Part shown: positions 7,473 through 16,525 of the stretch, piece after piece | How the letters are laid out: each line of letters starts with the position of its first letter | How positions within the stretch are numbered: position 1 is the stretch's first letter | Assembly: GCF_023273875.1 (NCBI RefSeq) | Contig: NZ_CP096882.1 | Coordinates: 4,278,001 to 4,342,000, forward strand | DNA from: Pseudarthrobacter sp. SSS035 | GTDB taxonomy: Bacteria; Actinomycetota; Actinomycetes; Actinomycetales; Micrococcaceae | DNA: 64,000 nt | Reading direction: 5' to 3' | Notes under the pieces: model-generated | Told to the model about the DNA's origin: nothing | Seen by the model: the letters and a program-made list of their open reading frames with translations, nothing else | The model's database searches: none | Program-made: the position numbers and the translations under genes

Positions 7473-9635
7473 ATGACCGAAGTAGTGGACCGCCCCACCG
7501 GCCCGGACGCCGCCGTAACGAATACAGCCGTGGCTAATGCCGCCGTAGCGAACACAGCCGCTGCGGGCCCAGCGGTCACCAGCCCCAGCGCCAACTACGG
7601 CTCGGCTGTGCAGCCCGCCGTCGACGTTGCCGCCCTCGGCGAGCAACTCCTGGGCAAATGGGCGGACTCCCGTCGCCAATCCCGCGCGCTGGCCAGTGAC
7701 GCTGCACTGCACAAAATTGAAGGACTGACGCACACCGAACACCGGACGCGAACCTTCGGCCAGTTGAAGTACCTCGTGGACAACAGCGCCGTGCACCGGG
7801 CCTTCCCGTCGGCACTGGGTGGTTCCGATGACCACGGCGGCAACATCGCGGCGTTCGAGGAACTGGTCACCGCCGACCCGTCCCTGCAGATCAAGGCTGG
7901 TGTCCAGTGGGGCCTCTTCGGCTCGGCCGTGATGCACCTGGGCACGCAGCAGCACCACACCAACTGGCTGCCAGGCATCATGAGCCTGGAGATCCCCGGC
8001 TGCTTCGCAATGACGGAGACCGGCCACGGTTCGGATGTGGCCAGCATCGCCACCACCGCGACGTACGACGCCGAAACCCAGGAATTTGTGGTCCACACAC
8101 CGTTCCGGGCTGCGTGGAAGGACTACATCGGCAACGCTGCCATTGACGGACTCGGCGCCGTTGTCTTCGCCCAGCTCGTGACCCAGGGCGTTAACCATGG
8201 CGTGCATGCCTTCTACGTTGACCTCCGGGACCCCCAGACCAAGGAGTTCATGCCCGGTATCGGTGGGGAGGACGACGGAGTCAAGGGCGGCCTCAACGGG
8301 ATCGACAACGGCCGGCTGCATTTCGACAACGTCCGAATCCCCCGCACGAACCTGCTGAACCGCTACGGCGATGTGGCCCCGGACGGGACCTACACGTCGT
8401 CCATCGCCAGCCCCGGCCGCCGCTTTTTCACCATGCTGGGAACCCTCGTCCAGGGCCGCGTGTCATTGGACGGCGCGGCCGTGGCGGCGTCGAAGATTGC
8501 CCTGACGGCAGCCATCCGCTACGCCACCGAACGGCGCCAGTTTAACGCGTCGTCCCACACGGACGAGGAAGTGCTCCTGGACTACCAGCGCCACCAGCGG
8601 CGCCTGTTTACCCGGCTGGCCACGACGTATGCAGCGGGCTTCGCGCACGAGCAGCTCCTGCAGAAATTCGACGACGTCTTTTCCGGCGCCCACGATACTG
8701 ACGAGGACCGCCAGGACCTGGAGACCCTCGCCGCGGCCCTGAAGCCGCTGAGCACCTGGCATGCCCTTGACACCCTGCAGGAATGCCGCGAGGCGTGCGG
8801 CGGCGCTGGCTTCCTGATCGAAAACCGCTTCGCTTCCCTGCGCGCTGACCTGGATGTCTACGTCACGTTCGAGGGCGACAATACGGTCCTGCTCCAGCTG
8901 GTGGCCAAGCGCCTCCTGGCCGACTACGCCAAGGAGTTCAGGAACGTCGATTTCGGGGTCCTGGCCCGCTACGTGGTGGCCCAGGCAACGGGCGTGGCGA
9001 TCCATCGCACCGGCCTGCGGCAGGTGGCACAGTTCGTCGCCGATACCGGATCGGTCCAGAAGGCGGCCATTGCGCTCCGGGACGAGGAAGGCCAGCGCGC
9101 CCTCCTGACGGACCGGGTCCAGACCATGGTGGCCGACGTCGGGGCGGCCCTGAAGGGCGCCAACAAGCTGCCCGTCGAAAAGGGGGCGGCCCTCTTCAAC
9201 CAGCACCAGAACGAGCTGATCGATGCTGCGCAGGCCCACGCGGAGCTTCTGCAATGGGAGGCGTTCACGGCGGCCCTGGAAGACGTCACGGACCCCGGCA
9301 CCAAGCGGGTCCTGACCTGGCTGCGCGACCTGTTCGGCCTTTCACTGATCGAAAAGAACCTGTCCTGGTACCTGATGAACGGCCGGCTCTCCATGCAGCG
9401 GGCACGCACCGTGGGCGATTACATCAACCGCCTCCTGGTCAAGATCAGGCCCCACGCCCTGGACCTCGTAGACGCCTTCGGGTACGGGGATGACCACGTG
9501 CGCGCAGCGATCGCCACGGGCGCCGAGAGAACCCGCCAGGACGAGGCCCGCGCGTACGTCAGGGCACAGCGGGCCAGCGGCAACGCACCCGTCGATGAAA
9601 AGGTGCTGCTGGCGCGCACGGCTACCTCCCGATAA
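7473..9635 (+). CDS. Acyl-CoA dehydrogenase/oxidase family protein (FadE5-like)
   Basis: 720 residues from ATG 7473, which has GAAGGAC upstream. Residues 13-38 are a low-complexity Ala/Val/Asn/Thr linker of five 5-residue repeats. The rest is an acyl-CoA dehydrogenase of the long acyl-CoA oxidase (ACOX) type: MTETGHGSDV flavin-binding motif, a C-G-G-A-G-F motif, and TFEGDNTVLLQ carrying the probable catalytic base Glu. It would catalyse the FAD-dependent first step of beta-oxidation. It follows tetR by 53 nt and completes the pathway with the divergent thiolase, reductase and hydratase genes. Whether electrons go to ETF or O2 cannot be told from sequence. Confidence 0.88.
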   Translation: MTEVVDRPTGPDAAVTNTAVANAAVANTAAAGPAVTSPSANYGSAVQPAVDVAALGEQLLGKWADSRRQSRALASDAALHKIEGLTHTEHRTRTFGQLKYLVDNSAVHRAFPSALGGSDDHGGNIAAFEELVTADPSLQIKAGVQWGLFGSAVMHLGTQQHHTNWLPGIMSLEIPGCFAMTETGHGSDVASIATTATYDAETQEFVVHTPFRAAWKDYIGNAAIDGLGAVVFAQLVTQGVNHGVHAFYVDLRDPQTKEFMPGIGGEDDGVKGGLNGIDNGRLHFDNVRIPRTNLLNRYGDVAPDGTYTSSIASPGRRFFTMLGTLVQGRVSLDGAAVAASKIALTAAIRYATERRQFNASSHTDEEVLLDYQRHQRRLFTRLATTYAAGFAHEQLLQKFDDVFSGAHDTDEDRQDLETLAAALKPLSTWHALDTLQECREACGGAGFLIENRFASLRADLDVYVTFEGDNTVLLQLVAKRLLADYAKEFRNVDFGVLARYVVAQATGVAIHRTGLRQVAQFVADTGSVQKAAIALRDEEGQRALLTDRVQTMVADVGAALKGANKLPVEKGAALFNQHQNELIDAAQAHAELLQWEAFTAALEDVTDPGTKRVLTWLRDLFGLSLIEKNLSWYLMNGRLSMQRARTVGDYINRLLVKIRPHALDLVDAFGYGDDHVRAAIATGAERTRQDEARAYVRAQRASGNAPVDEKVLLARTATSR
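7512..7586 (+). repeat. 15-bp degenerate tandem repeat inside the FadE N-terminus
   Basis: Five copies of a 15-bp unit encoding AVTNT, AVANA, AVANT, AAAGP and AVTSP. It lies before the conserved dehydrogenase fold and would form a flexible tail. Confidence 0.6.
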
Positions 9636-9720
9636 AGCAACGCGAGGTCATTTCAAGCCCCTCCGACGCCCCGGAATGGGCACTTTGTGACCCCGCGTTG
9701 GATTCAGGCGTTATGTACGA

Positions 9721-9761
9721 ACGACGGCGCCGGTCCCCTCGGTGGGGGGCGGCGCCGTCGT
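9721..9761. terminator. Intrinsic-type terminator between fadE and glgA
   Basis: Perfect 12-bp stem ACGACGGCGCCG (9721-9732) / CGGCGCCGTCGT (9750-9761) with a 17-nt loop between two convergent genes. It could act in both directions; there is no long T-tract. Confidence 0.7.
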
Positions 9762-9800
9762 GCGCTGTTTGGTCACCAGTGCTGCTGTTCCTGCCGTCCG

Positions 9801-10997
9801 TCAGGCAAGCACGGAGCGGTAGACCTCGAGGGTGGTCTCGGTGATGGAGTCCCAGGAGAAGTGCTCCTCCGCACGGCGGCGGCCGGCCTGGCCCATGGCA
9901 CGTGCCCGTTCGGGATCAGACACCACCTCGGTCAGAGCGGCGGCAAATTCCGTCACGAACTTCTCCGGATCAAGCGGCGTGCCGGTACCGTCGGTGACCT
10001 GCTCCAGGTCCACCAACAGACCCGTCTCGCCATGCTGGACCACCTCGGGAATGCCGCCCGTAGCGCTGGCCACCACGGCAGCACCGCAGGCCATCGCCTC
10101 GAGGTTGACGATGCCCAGCGGTTCATAGATGGACGGGCAGGCGAACGCTGTGGCGTGGCTTAGGACCTGGATGAGTTCGTTCCGGGGCAGCATCCGTTCG
10201 ATCAGGACGACGCCGGTCCGCTGGCTCTGCAGCTCCTCGATCAGGCGTGCAGTTTCTGCGGCGAGCTCGGGGGTATCCGCCGCCCCAAGGCACAGCACGA
10301 GCTGCACATCGGCCGGAAGCTTCGCGGCGGCACGCAGGAGGTAAGGCACGCCCTTCTGGCGCGTGTTGCGGCCGACAAACACCACGCTCGGCTTATCCGG
10401 ATCAATGCCCAGGGCGCGGACGGCGTCCTGGTTTTCGTCGCGCTGCCACAGTTCGACGTCGATGCCGTTGTGGACCACCCTGACTTTGGCAGGGTCAACG
10501 TCAGGGTAGCTGCGCAGGATGTCCTGGCGCATGCCTTCCGAAACGGCGATAATCGCTGCCGCCGCCTCGTAGGCAGTTTTCTCGACCCAGGAGGACAACG
10601 CGTAACCGCCGCCAAGCTGCTCGGCCTTCCACGGCCTCAGGGGCTCCAGGCTGTGGGCACTCAATACGTGCGGGATGCCGTGGAGCAGGGACGCGAGGTG
10701 GCCGGCCATGTTCGCATACCAGGTGTGCGAATGGACCAGATCGGCACCTGCCACGTCCGGCACGATCCGCAGGTCCACCCCGAGCGTCTGGACGGCGGCG
10801 TTGGCCGAGCCCAGGTCTTCGGGAACGGAATAGGAGGTCACCCCGGCACCGTGGTAATCGGCGTCGCGGGGTGCCCCGAAGGCACGAACCTGCAGGTCAA
10901 CGTGCTTACTAAGCACCCTGCTCAATTCGGCCACGTGGACTCCGGCGCCTCCGTAGATCTCGGGCGGGAACTCTTTAGTCACAATGTCTATTCGCAC
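9801..10997 (-). CDS. glgA: Glycogen synthase / alpha-maltose-1-phosphate synthase (GT4 family)
   Basis: 398 residues from GTG 10997. The start VRIDIVTKEFPPEIYGGAGVH is the conserved GT4 glycogen synthase N-terminus with the donor-binding GGAGVH loop, and the C-terminal half has the nucleotide-sugar motif YEPLGIVNLEAMACG with its E-x7-E pair. In mycobacteria the orthologue (GlgM) makes maltose-1-phosphate from ADP-glucose, so this gene may do the same. A TACCTT box ends 7 nt before the GTG, making GTG 10997 more likely than the TTG 9 nt upstream. Divergent from glgC, which makes its donor. Confidence 0.88.
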   Translation of the reverse strand: MRIDIVTKEFPPEIYGGAGVHVAELSRVLSKHVDLQVRAFGAPRDADYHGAGVTSYSVPEDLGSANAAVQTLGVDLRIVPDVAGADLVHSHTWYANMAGHLASLLHGIPHVLSAHSLEPLRPWKAEQLGGGYALSSWVEKTAYEAAAAIIAVSEGMRQDILRSYPDVDPAKVRVVHNGIDVELWQRDENQDAVRALGIDPDKPSVVFVGRNTRQKGVPYLLRAAAKLPADVQLVLCLGAADTPELAAETARLIEELQSQRTGVVLIERMLPRNELIQVLSHATAFACPSIYEPLGIVNLEAMACGAAVVASATGGIPEVVQHGETGLLVDLEQVTDGTGTPLDPEKFVTEFAAALTEVVSDPERARAMGQAGRRRAEEHFSWDSITETTLEVYRSVLA

Positions 10998-11004
10998 GTT
11001 ACCC

Positions 11005-11010
11005 AAGGTA
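11005..11010 (-). promoter_or_regulatory. -10 box of a probable leaderless glgA promoter
   Basis: On the minus strand TACCTT is followed by 7 nt and GTG 10997. Confidence 0.5.
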
Positions 11011-11031
11011 GTCGTTCCGCACTATCTGTTC

Positions 11032-11037
11032 TAGTGT
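11032..11037 (+). promoter_or_regulatory. Putative -10 box for glgC
   Basis: TAGTGT about 60 nt upstream of the glgC ATG; unlike the neighbouring genes glgC has a Shine-Dalgarno sequence, so a short leader is expected. Confidence 0.35.
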
Positions 11038-11096
11038 GAAGGAGTCCGGGCATGCCGGACTGTTTGGGGTTACGAAGGCGTACAGGAGCTACTACC

Positions 11097-12506
11097 ATGC
11101 CGTTGAATAAAAGAGTCCTGGCCATTGTCCTCGCGGGCGGCGAGGGAAACAGGCTAATGCCACTGACGGCAGACCGGGCGAAACCTGCAGTGCCTTTTGC
11201 CGGCAGTTACAGGCTGATCGACTTTGCGCTGTCCAACCTGGTGAATTCACGCTACCTGCAGATCGTGGTCCTGACCCAGTACAAGTCCCACAGCCTTGAC
11301 CGCCACATTTCCGAGACCTGGCGGATGTCCACGCAGCTGGGCAATTATGTGGCGTCCGTGCCGGCGCAGCAGCGCGTCGGCAAGAGCTGGTTCCTCGGCA
11401 GCGCCAACGCCATCTACCAGTCACTGAACCTGATCCATGACGCCAATCCCGATATCGTCGTCGTTGTTGGTGCGGACCACGTGTACCGCATGGACTTCGC
11501 CCAGATGGTGGAGCAGCATGTGCAGAGCGGTGCCAAGGCCACGGTAGCCGCCGTGCGCCAGCCGTTGAGCATGGCCAACCAGTTCGGTGTGATCGAGGTG
11601 GACCAGGAGGACCCGCAGAAGATCGCTGCATTTGTGGAAAAGCCCGCCACAACTCCTGGCCTGGCCGCTGATCCCACCCAGTTCCTGGCTTCCATGGGCA
11701 ACTACGTTTTCGACGCCGACGCGCTGGTGGATGCCCTTCACGTGGACGCCGAACGGCTCGACACCAAGCACGACATGGGCGGGGACATCATCCCCTACTT
11801 CGTCAGCCAGGGTGAGGCCGGAGTCTACGACTTCACCCTCAACGACATCCCCGGCTCCACGGAACGCGACCGGACCTACTGGCGCGACGTCGGCACCATC
11901 GATTCGTTCTACGACGCCCACATTGACCTCATCTCGCCGTTGCCTGTGTTCAACCTCTACAACTCTGAATGGCCCATCTACACACGCCAGAGCATCTCCC
12001 CGCCCGCCAAGTTCGTCCGCGGGCAAAACGACACCGTGGGCACCGCCCTGGACTCCATCGTGTCCAGCGGCGTGGTCATCTCCGGCGGCGTCGTGGAGGG
12101 CTCCGTCCTGTCCAACGACGTCTTTGTGGGGAACGGCAGCAGGGTCATCGACTCGGTCCTGATGGACAAGGTGAACATCGGCGAAGGTGCCGTGGTCAAC
12201 CGGGCCATCCTGGACAAAAACGTGAAGGTTCCGGCCGGCGCCGCGATCGGCCTGGACCATGACCTGGACCGCGCCCGCGGTTTCAAGGTGACCGACTCCG
12301 GCATCACCGTGCTAGCCAAAGGCCAGCAGGTGCCCGAGCCCGGGGACGCGGAACGTGCGCTCGCCGCTAAGAACCTCCACCAGGTACCGGATGCCGTCAA
12401 GGCGGCCACAGCCAACTACCCCGAACTCCGCGAATCAGTCGAACAGGCCGCTGCGGTCCACGCGGAAACAGTAGCCCAGGCCGCCCCGGGCGGCCGCCGC
12501 GCCTAA
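11097..12506 (+). CDS. glgC: Glucose-1-phosphate adenylyltransferase
   Basis: 469 residues. Makes ADP-glucose from ATP and glucose-1-phosphate, the committed step of glycogen synthesis. N-terminal pyrophosphorylase signature VLAIVLAGGEGNRLMPLT, then AKPAVPFAG and VGADHVYRMD (metal-binding Asp); the C-terminal third is a left-handed beta-helix (VISGGVVEGSVLSNDV, INIGEGAVV-like hexads). ATG 11097 is preceded by AGGAG at 9 nt. The last about 50 residues (EPGDAERALAAKN onward) extend beyond the usual family end and look unstructured. Divergent from glgA. Confidence 0.95.
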   Translation: MPLNKRVLAIVLAGGEGNRLMPLTADRAKPAVPFAGSYRLIDFALSNLVNSRYLQIVVLTQYKSHSLDRHISETWRMSTQLGNYVASVPAQQRVGKSWFLGSANAIYQSLNLIHDANPDIVVVVGADHVYRMDFAQMVEQHVQSGAKATVAAVRQPLSMANQFGVIEVDQEDPQKIAAFVEKPATTPGLAADPTQFLASMGNYVFDADALVDALHVDAERLDTKHDMGGDIIPYFVSQGEAGVYDFTLNDIPGSTERDRTYWRDVGTIDSFYDAHIDLISPLPVFNLYNSEWPIYTRQSISPPAKFVRGQNDTVGTALDSIVSSGVVISGGVVEGSVLSNDVFVGNGSRVIDSVLMDKVNIGEGAVVNRAILDKNVKVPAGAAIGLDHDLDRARGFKVTDSGITVLAKGQQVPEPGDAERALAAKNLHQVPDAVKAATANYPELRESVEQAAAVHAETVAQAAPGGRRA

Positions 12507-12576
12507 ACGAAGGACAGCCAGGCCTGGCCGGACTGCGAACCCCGCGGCACGGTCAGGCTGGATCTTCGCCAGGCTG

Positions 12577-12582
12577 TAAAAT
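12577..12582 (+). promoter_or_regulatory. -10 box of a probable leaderless promoter
   Basis: TAAAAT, 7 nt, then ATG 12590; no Shine-Dalgarno. Confidence 0.55.
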
Positions 12583-12589
12583 CGGTACA

Positions 12590-14041
12590 ATGAGCTCCCC
12601 CGATCTGACGCCTGAGGAAATCCAGGCCTGCCTCAAGGTTTTGAACACCATCCACGTCTACGACGAGGAACACCCCGACTATGTCTCGGTGCGCCGTGCC
12701 ACCGGGAAGATGTTCAAGGCCGTGAAGCGTCACCGCCGCGTCACCAAGCGGGACCTGATCTCCGAAGCCGACCGGGCCGTCATCGCCCAGACGGCAACGG
12801 CAGCACCGGACCGGATCGATGACGAGACCCGCGGCAACAAGCTGGAGACCTCGGCGACGGGCAAGGTGGCCGGGCACCTGATCCGTTCCCGCCCCTGCTA
12901 TATCTGCAAGAAGCACTACACGCAGGTGGACGCTTTTTATCATCAGCTCTGCCCGGAATGCGCCGCCTTCAGCCACAGCAAGCGGGATGCCCGCACCGAC
13001 CTGACAGGCCGGCGTGCGCTGCTCACCGGTGGGCGGGCCAAAATCGGCATGTACATCGCGCTGCGCCTGCTCCGGGATGGCGCGCACACCACCATCACCA
13101 CCAGGTTCCCCAAAGATGCCGCACGCCGTTTTGCGGCAATGGAAGACAGCAGCGAGTGGCTGCACCGGCTCCGGATCGTGGGCATCGACCTGCGCGACCC
13201 GTCACAGGTGATGGCCCTGACGGATTCGCTCAACGCAGCGGGCCCCCTGGACATCATCATCAACAACGCCGCCCAAACGGTGCGCCGATCCGGCAACGCC
13301 TACAAGCCCCTGGTGGACGCCGAGGACGAGCCGTTGCCCGCCGCGCTGGAGCCCGCCAACGGCGGACCGGAGCTGGTGACCTTCGGCCACGCCCACGACA
13401 AACACCCCCTCGCCCTGGCGAGCAGTGTCACGGATCACCCGGTGTTGGCCGGCGACGCCATCACTTCGCTGGCGCTCTCCACCGGCTCGGCCTCGCTGGA
13501 GCGGATCGCCTCCGGAACAGCGATCGACGCCGGCGGGCTCGTCCCGGACCTGGCTGACATCAACAGCTGGACCCAGGTGGTGGACGAGGTTGACCCCCTG
13601 GAAATGCTGGAAGTCCAGCTCTGCAACGTCACGGCCCCGTTCCTGCTGGTTAGCAGGCTCCGGGACGCCATGAAGCGCTCCACGGCGCACCGGAAGTACA
13701 TCGTCAACGTCTCCGCCATGGAAGGCCAGTTCTCCCGCGCCTACAAGGGCCCCGGGCATCCGCACACCAACATGGCCAAGGCGGCCCTGAACATGATGAC
13801 GCGGACCAGCGCCCAGGAAATGCTGGACGCTGACGGGATCCTGATGACGGCGGTGGACACCGGCTGGATCACCGACGAACGCCCGCACTTCACCAAGGTC
13901 CGGCTGATGGAAGAGGGCTTCCACGCGCCCCTGGACCTGGTTGACGGCGCCGCCCGCGTTTACGATCCGATCGTGATGGGCGAAAACGGCGAGGACCAGT
14001 ACGGGGTCTTCCTCAAGGACTACAAGCCCAGCCCCTGGTAG
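12590..14041 (+). CDS. SDR-fold protein with N-terminal zinc ribbon and altered catalytic site
   Basis: 483 residues. Residues 1-100 are a charged helical region; C103-x2-C106 and C121-x2-C124 (RPCYICKK, QLCPECAA) form a probable zinc ribbon; residues 140-440 are a Rossmann SDR with TGGRAKIG at 146-153 and IIINNAAQT. The catalytic set is odd: the Ser is S375 (NVSAMEG) and the Lys K397 (MAKAALN), but the residue four before Lys is T393, not Tyr, and the Ser-Lys gap is five residues longer than usual. A 110-residue insert (about 250-360) separates the NNA motif from the Ser. Oxidoreductase activity is therefore uncertain; a binding or regulatory role is possible. Leaderless start. Confidence 0.8.
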   Translation: MSSPDLTPEEIQACLKVLNTIHVYDEEHPDYVSVRRATGKMFKAVKRHRRVTKRDLISEADRAVIAQTATAAPDRIDDETRGNKLETSATGKVAGHLIRSRPCYICKKHYTQVDAFYHQLCPECAAFSHSKRDARTDLTGRRALLTGGRAKIGMYIALRLLRDGAHTTITTRFPKDAARRFAAMEDSSEWLHRLRIVGIDLRDPSQVMALTDSLNAAGPLDIIINNAAQTVRRSGNAYKPLVDAEDEPLPAALEPANGGPELVTFGHAHDKHPLALASSVTDHPVLAGDAITSLALSTGSASLERIASGTAIDAGGLVPDLADINSWTQVVDEVDPLEMLEVQLCNVTAPFLLVSRLRDAMKRSTAHRKYIVNVSAMEGQFSRAYKGPGHPHTNMAKAALNMMTRTSAQEMLDADGILMTAVDTGWITDERPHFTKVRLMEEGFHAPLDLVDGAARVYDPIVMGENGEDQYGVFLKDYKPSPW

Positions 14042-14073
14042 GACGGACGCTGTCCTCTCCGGGGCGTTGGGCG

Positions 14074-14079
14074 TAGGCT
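14074..14079 (+). promoter_or_regulatory. -10 box of a probable leaderless promoter
   Basis: TAGGCT followed by 7 nt and ATG 14087. Confidence 0.55.
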
Positions 14080-14086
14080 CGGCGGC

Positions 14087-14185
14087 ATGAGCAGCGAGCC
14101 AATGTCCGGTGAACCAATGTCCAGTGACCCAGCGTCCAACGAGTCAACCTCCCGAGAGTCCAACTCCGGCGAGTCAACGTCCCAG
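14087..14185 (+). repeat. 15-bp tandem repeat at the start of the split-barrel gene
   Basis: About 6.5 degenerate copies of a 15-bp unit, each encoding x-S-x-E/D-P/S. Copies 1-3 are the most alike (MSSEP, MSGEP, MSSDP). Confidence 0.7.
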
Positions 14186-14629
14186 GTGCAGAACCTGGAA
14201 CACCACGAATGCTGGGCCCTGTTGCGGACGGTTTCGGTAGGCAGGCTGGCAGTCCTGGTGGACGGCCAGCCGGATATCTTCCCTATCAACTACACGGTGG
14301 ACGGCGGAACATTAGTGTTCCGCACCGGCGCTGGAACCAAGCTGGCCGCCGCCTCGGGAGGTGCCGCTGTGGCGATGGAGGCCGACGGCGTGGATGCCGT
14401 CAGTGGCCTGGCCTGGAGCGTGGTGGTCAAGGGACCGGCAAAGGCCATCACAGGAACCGAAGGCATCCTGGACTCCGCAGCCCTGTACCTCTTCCCATGG
14501 CAGGCCGGGAAGAAAGACACATTTGTCCGGGTGAGCCCGGGAACAGTGACCGGGCGTCGGTTCAAAGTCACCGCACCCATGACCTGGTGGACCCAGCTCA
14601 GCGGAGCGGCCAAGGCAGCCCCGGAGTAG
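14087..14629 (+). CDS. Pyridoxamine 5'-phosphate oxidase family (split-barrel FMN/F420-binding) protein
   Basis: 180 residues. Residues 1-33 are a Ser/Glu/Pro-rich pentapeptide repeat (MSSEP, MSGEP, MSSDP, ASNES, TSRES, NSGES); residues 36-165 match the compact split barrel: ECWALLRTVSVGRLAV, PINYTVDGGTLVFRTGAGTKL and VVVKGPAKAI. Small proteins of this type bind FMN, F420 or haem; the substrate is unknown. The start is set by the -10 box 7 nt upstream. Downstream it converges on the transglutaminase gene with 46 nt between. Confidence 0.82.
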   Translation: MSSEPMSGEPMSSDPASNESTSRESNSGESTSQVQNLEHHECWALLRTVSVGRLAVLVDGQPDIFPINYTVDGGTLVFRTGAGTKLAAASGGAAVAMEADGVDAVSGLAWSVVVKGPAKAITGTEGILDSAALYLFPWQAGKKDTFVRVSPGTVTGRRFKVTAPMTWWTQLSGAAKAAPE

Positions 14630-14675
14630 TCCCGGGCTGGACCCTGGGCAGGACGAGGAAACGCCCCCCCACTGC

Positions 14676-15527
14676 CTAAGCGAGGCGGGTGATTTCCACG
14701 CTCACGCTGAGCGCGGATCCGCCACCGCCGGACAGGATGCCCTTCAGCGGCGGAACATCCCGGTAGTCCCGTCCCCTGGCCACGGTGACGTGGTAATCCC
14801 CTGCCGGCTTGTGGTTCGTCGGATCCCAGCTGCGCCATTCGCCGTCCCAGAACTCCAGCCAGGCATGTGACTGGCCGGCGACTGTCTCGCCGATGCCCGC
14901 CGTCGACCGCGGGTGCAGGTAACCGGACACGTAGCGCGCGGGAATGCCGCAGCTGCGCAGCGCGCCGATGGCAAGGTGCGCGAGGTCCTGGCAGACGCCC
15001 TGCCGCTGCCCCCACGCTTCCTCGGCGTTGGTGGTGACGGCGGTGGAACCGGACATGTACGTCATCTCGCCGCGCATCCATTCGAAGATGGCCATGGCGG
15101 CCTCGTGCGGGTTCTTGCCCTCCACGACGCCTGGAATGATGCCCAGCACCTCGGCACCGGGACCGCTCAGTTGGGACTGCGGCAGCCAGTCGCTGAACGT
15201 GTTCAGCGACTCCGCAGACGCCAGGACGTCCCAGCCGGCGATGTCTGCGTCGGCGGGAATTTTTTCCGCCCGGTGCACTTCGACAGTGATGTTGGAAACG
15301 ACCTCAAGGTGGTCGTGCGGCATCTGCATGTCGAAGGCGGTGACCCGAGTGCCCCAGTAGTCCCGGTAGTTGCTCACGGCCGCCTGCGTCGGCGAGACCT
15401 TGAGCACGGATTCAAGGACCACCTGCTGGGGGTCGGTCAGCGGTGTCATGCGGGCTTCGTTGTAGGAGAGCGTGACGCGCTTGTTGTACTTGTAGGCCGT
15501 GGTGTGGATGATGCTCAGCCGGGTCAT
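14676..15527 (-). CDS. Transglutaminase-like cysteine protease family protein
   Basis: 283 residues. N-terminal beta domain (SIIHTTAYKYNKRVTLSYNEARMTP) typical of bacterial transglutaminase-like proteins, then the papain-like core with catalytic Cys in QGVCQDLAH, His in SHAWLEF and Asp in WDPTN. No signal peptide. Last gene of a three-gene operon; its ATG overlaps the alpha-E gene stop by 4 nt. The set (ATP-grasp, alpha-E, transglutaminase) is widely conserved, also as Rv2566-Rv2569c relatives in M. tuberculosis, and is thought to make and process a peptide or amide conjugate; the product is unknown. Confidence 0.9.
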   Translation of the reverse strand: MTRLSIIHTTAYKYNKRVTLSYNEARMTPLTDPQQVVLESVLKVSPTQAAVSNYRDYWGTRVTAFDMQMPHDHLEVVSNITVEVHRAEKIPADADIAGWDVLASAESLNTFSDWLPQSQLSGPGAEVLGIIPGVVEGKNPHEAAMAIFEWMRGEMTYMSGSTAVTTNAEEAWGQRQGVCQDLAHLAIGALRSCGIPARYVSGYLHPRSTAGIGETVAGQSHAWLEFWDGEWRSWDPTNHKPAGDYHVTVARGRDYRDVPPLKGILSGGGGSALSVSVEITRLA

Positions 15528-16450
15528 GAAACTTCTCCCACCCAGGCCAGTTCGTCTGCCTGATTAAAGTATTTACGGGAAATGGCGTCCGAGGCCTGCG
15601 AGACGGCCTTCTGCACGCGTTCCATGTGTTCGGGCAGTTCGGACATCAGATCGTCCGTCCGGTGGAACTCGAGGAACGTACGGGCCTGGCCCACGATCCG
15701 GCGGGCGTCGTTGATGAAGCCCACGCGCTGCGCCGAAGGGTCCAGCTTGGCGAGGCACTCATCAGCGTCGCGCAGGGCGTAGACGATGGACCGCGGGAAC
15801 AGTCGGTCAAGCAGGAGGAACTCGGCGGCGTGCTGGTCCCCGAACGCGGCCCGGCGCGTCCGGAGGAACGACTCATAGGCCCCCGCGCACCGCAGCATGT
15901 TGACCCAGGACATACCCGCAGAAAGGACATCCCGGGTGGAAAGCATCCGCGCCGTCATGTCCGCGCGCTCCAGGGACCGGCCCAATACCAGGAACAGCCA
16001 GCTTTCGTCATGGCTCACCGTGGTGTCGGCCAGGCCGCTGACCATGGCCGTCCGTTCCAGCGTCCAGTTGCAGAAGCGGTACGTCCCCACCACGTCCTTG
16101 CGGTGCTGGCTTAGCCCGTAGTAAGTGGTGTTGAGGCTTTCCCAGAGGCCCGAGGACACGGTCTCGCGGGCACGGCGGGCATTCTCGCGCGCGGCTCCCA
16201 GCGACCCGGCGATGGAGGTTGCGCTGGTTTTGTCGTACGCCAGGGCATGGAGGAGTTCGGGCAGGCCGAAGTCTTCGCTCTGCGGCCGGGCGCCCATCAC
16301 TGCGAGCAGTTCCTGGGCCACCCTGCGGCGTTCGTCCATGGGGAGGTGGTTCAGGCGTTCCAGGTGCACGTCCAGGATGCGGGCGGTGCCGTCGGCCCGC
16401 TCCACGTAGCGTCCGATCCAAAATAGGGACTCAGCAATGCGGCTAAGCAT
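15524..16450 (-). CDS. Alpha-E domain-containing protein (DUF403)
   Basis: 308 residues, almost entirely alpha-helical. Begins MLSRIAESLFWIGRYVERADGTARILDVH, the diagnostic DUF403 start with conserved R/E residues, and keeps the second signature LGRSLERADMTARML near residue 158. A GGAGGT motif lies upstream of the ATG. Co-transcribed between the permuted ATP-grasp gene (75 nt upstream) and the transglutaminase gene (4-nt overlap). Function unknown; the fixed partnership suggests it is the partner subunit or substrate-handling module of the ATP-grasp ligase. Confidence 0.9.
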   Translation of the reverse strand: MLSRIAESLFWIGRYVERADGTARILDVHLERLNHLPMDERRRVAQELLAVMGARPQSEDFGLPELLHALAYDKTSATSIAGSLGAARENARRARETVSSGLWESLNTTYYGLSQHRKDVVGTYRFCNWTLERTAMVSGLADTTVSHDESWLFLVLGRSLERADMTARMLSTRDVLSAGMSWVNMLRCAGAYESFLRTRRAAFGDQHAAEFLLLDRLFPRSIVYALRDADECLAKLDPSAQRVGFINDARRIVGQARTFLEFHRTDDLMSELPEHMERVQKAVSQASDAISRKYFNQADELAWVGEVS

Positions 16451-16525
16451 TCGCGGTGACCTCCTGCGCGTCCGAAATCTGTGGGGATGACCCCGTGAAC
16501 AATTGTGCCGGTTCGATGGCCCGGC

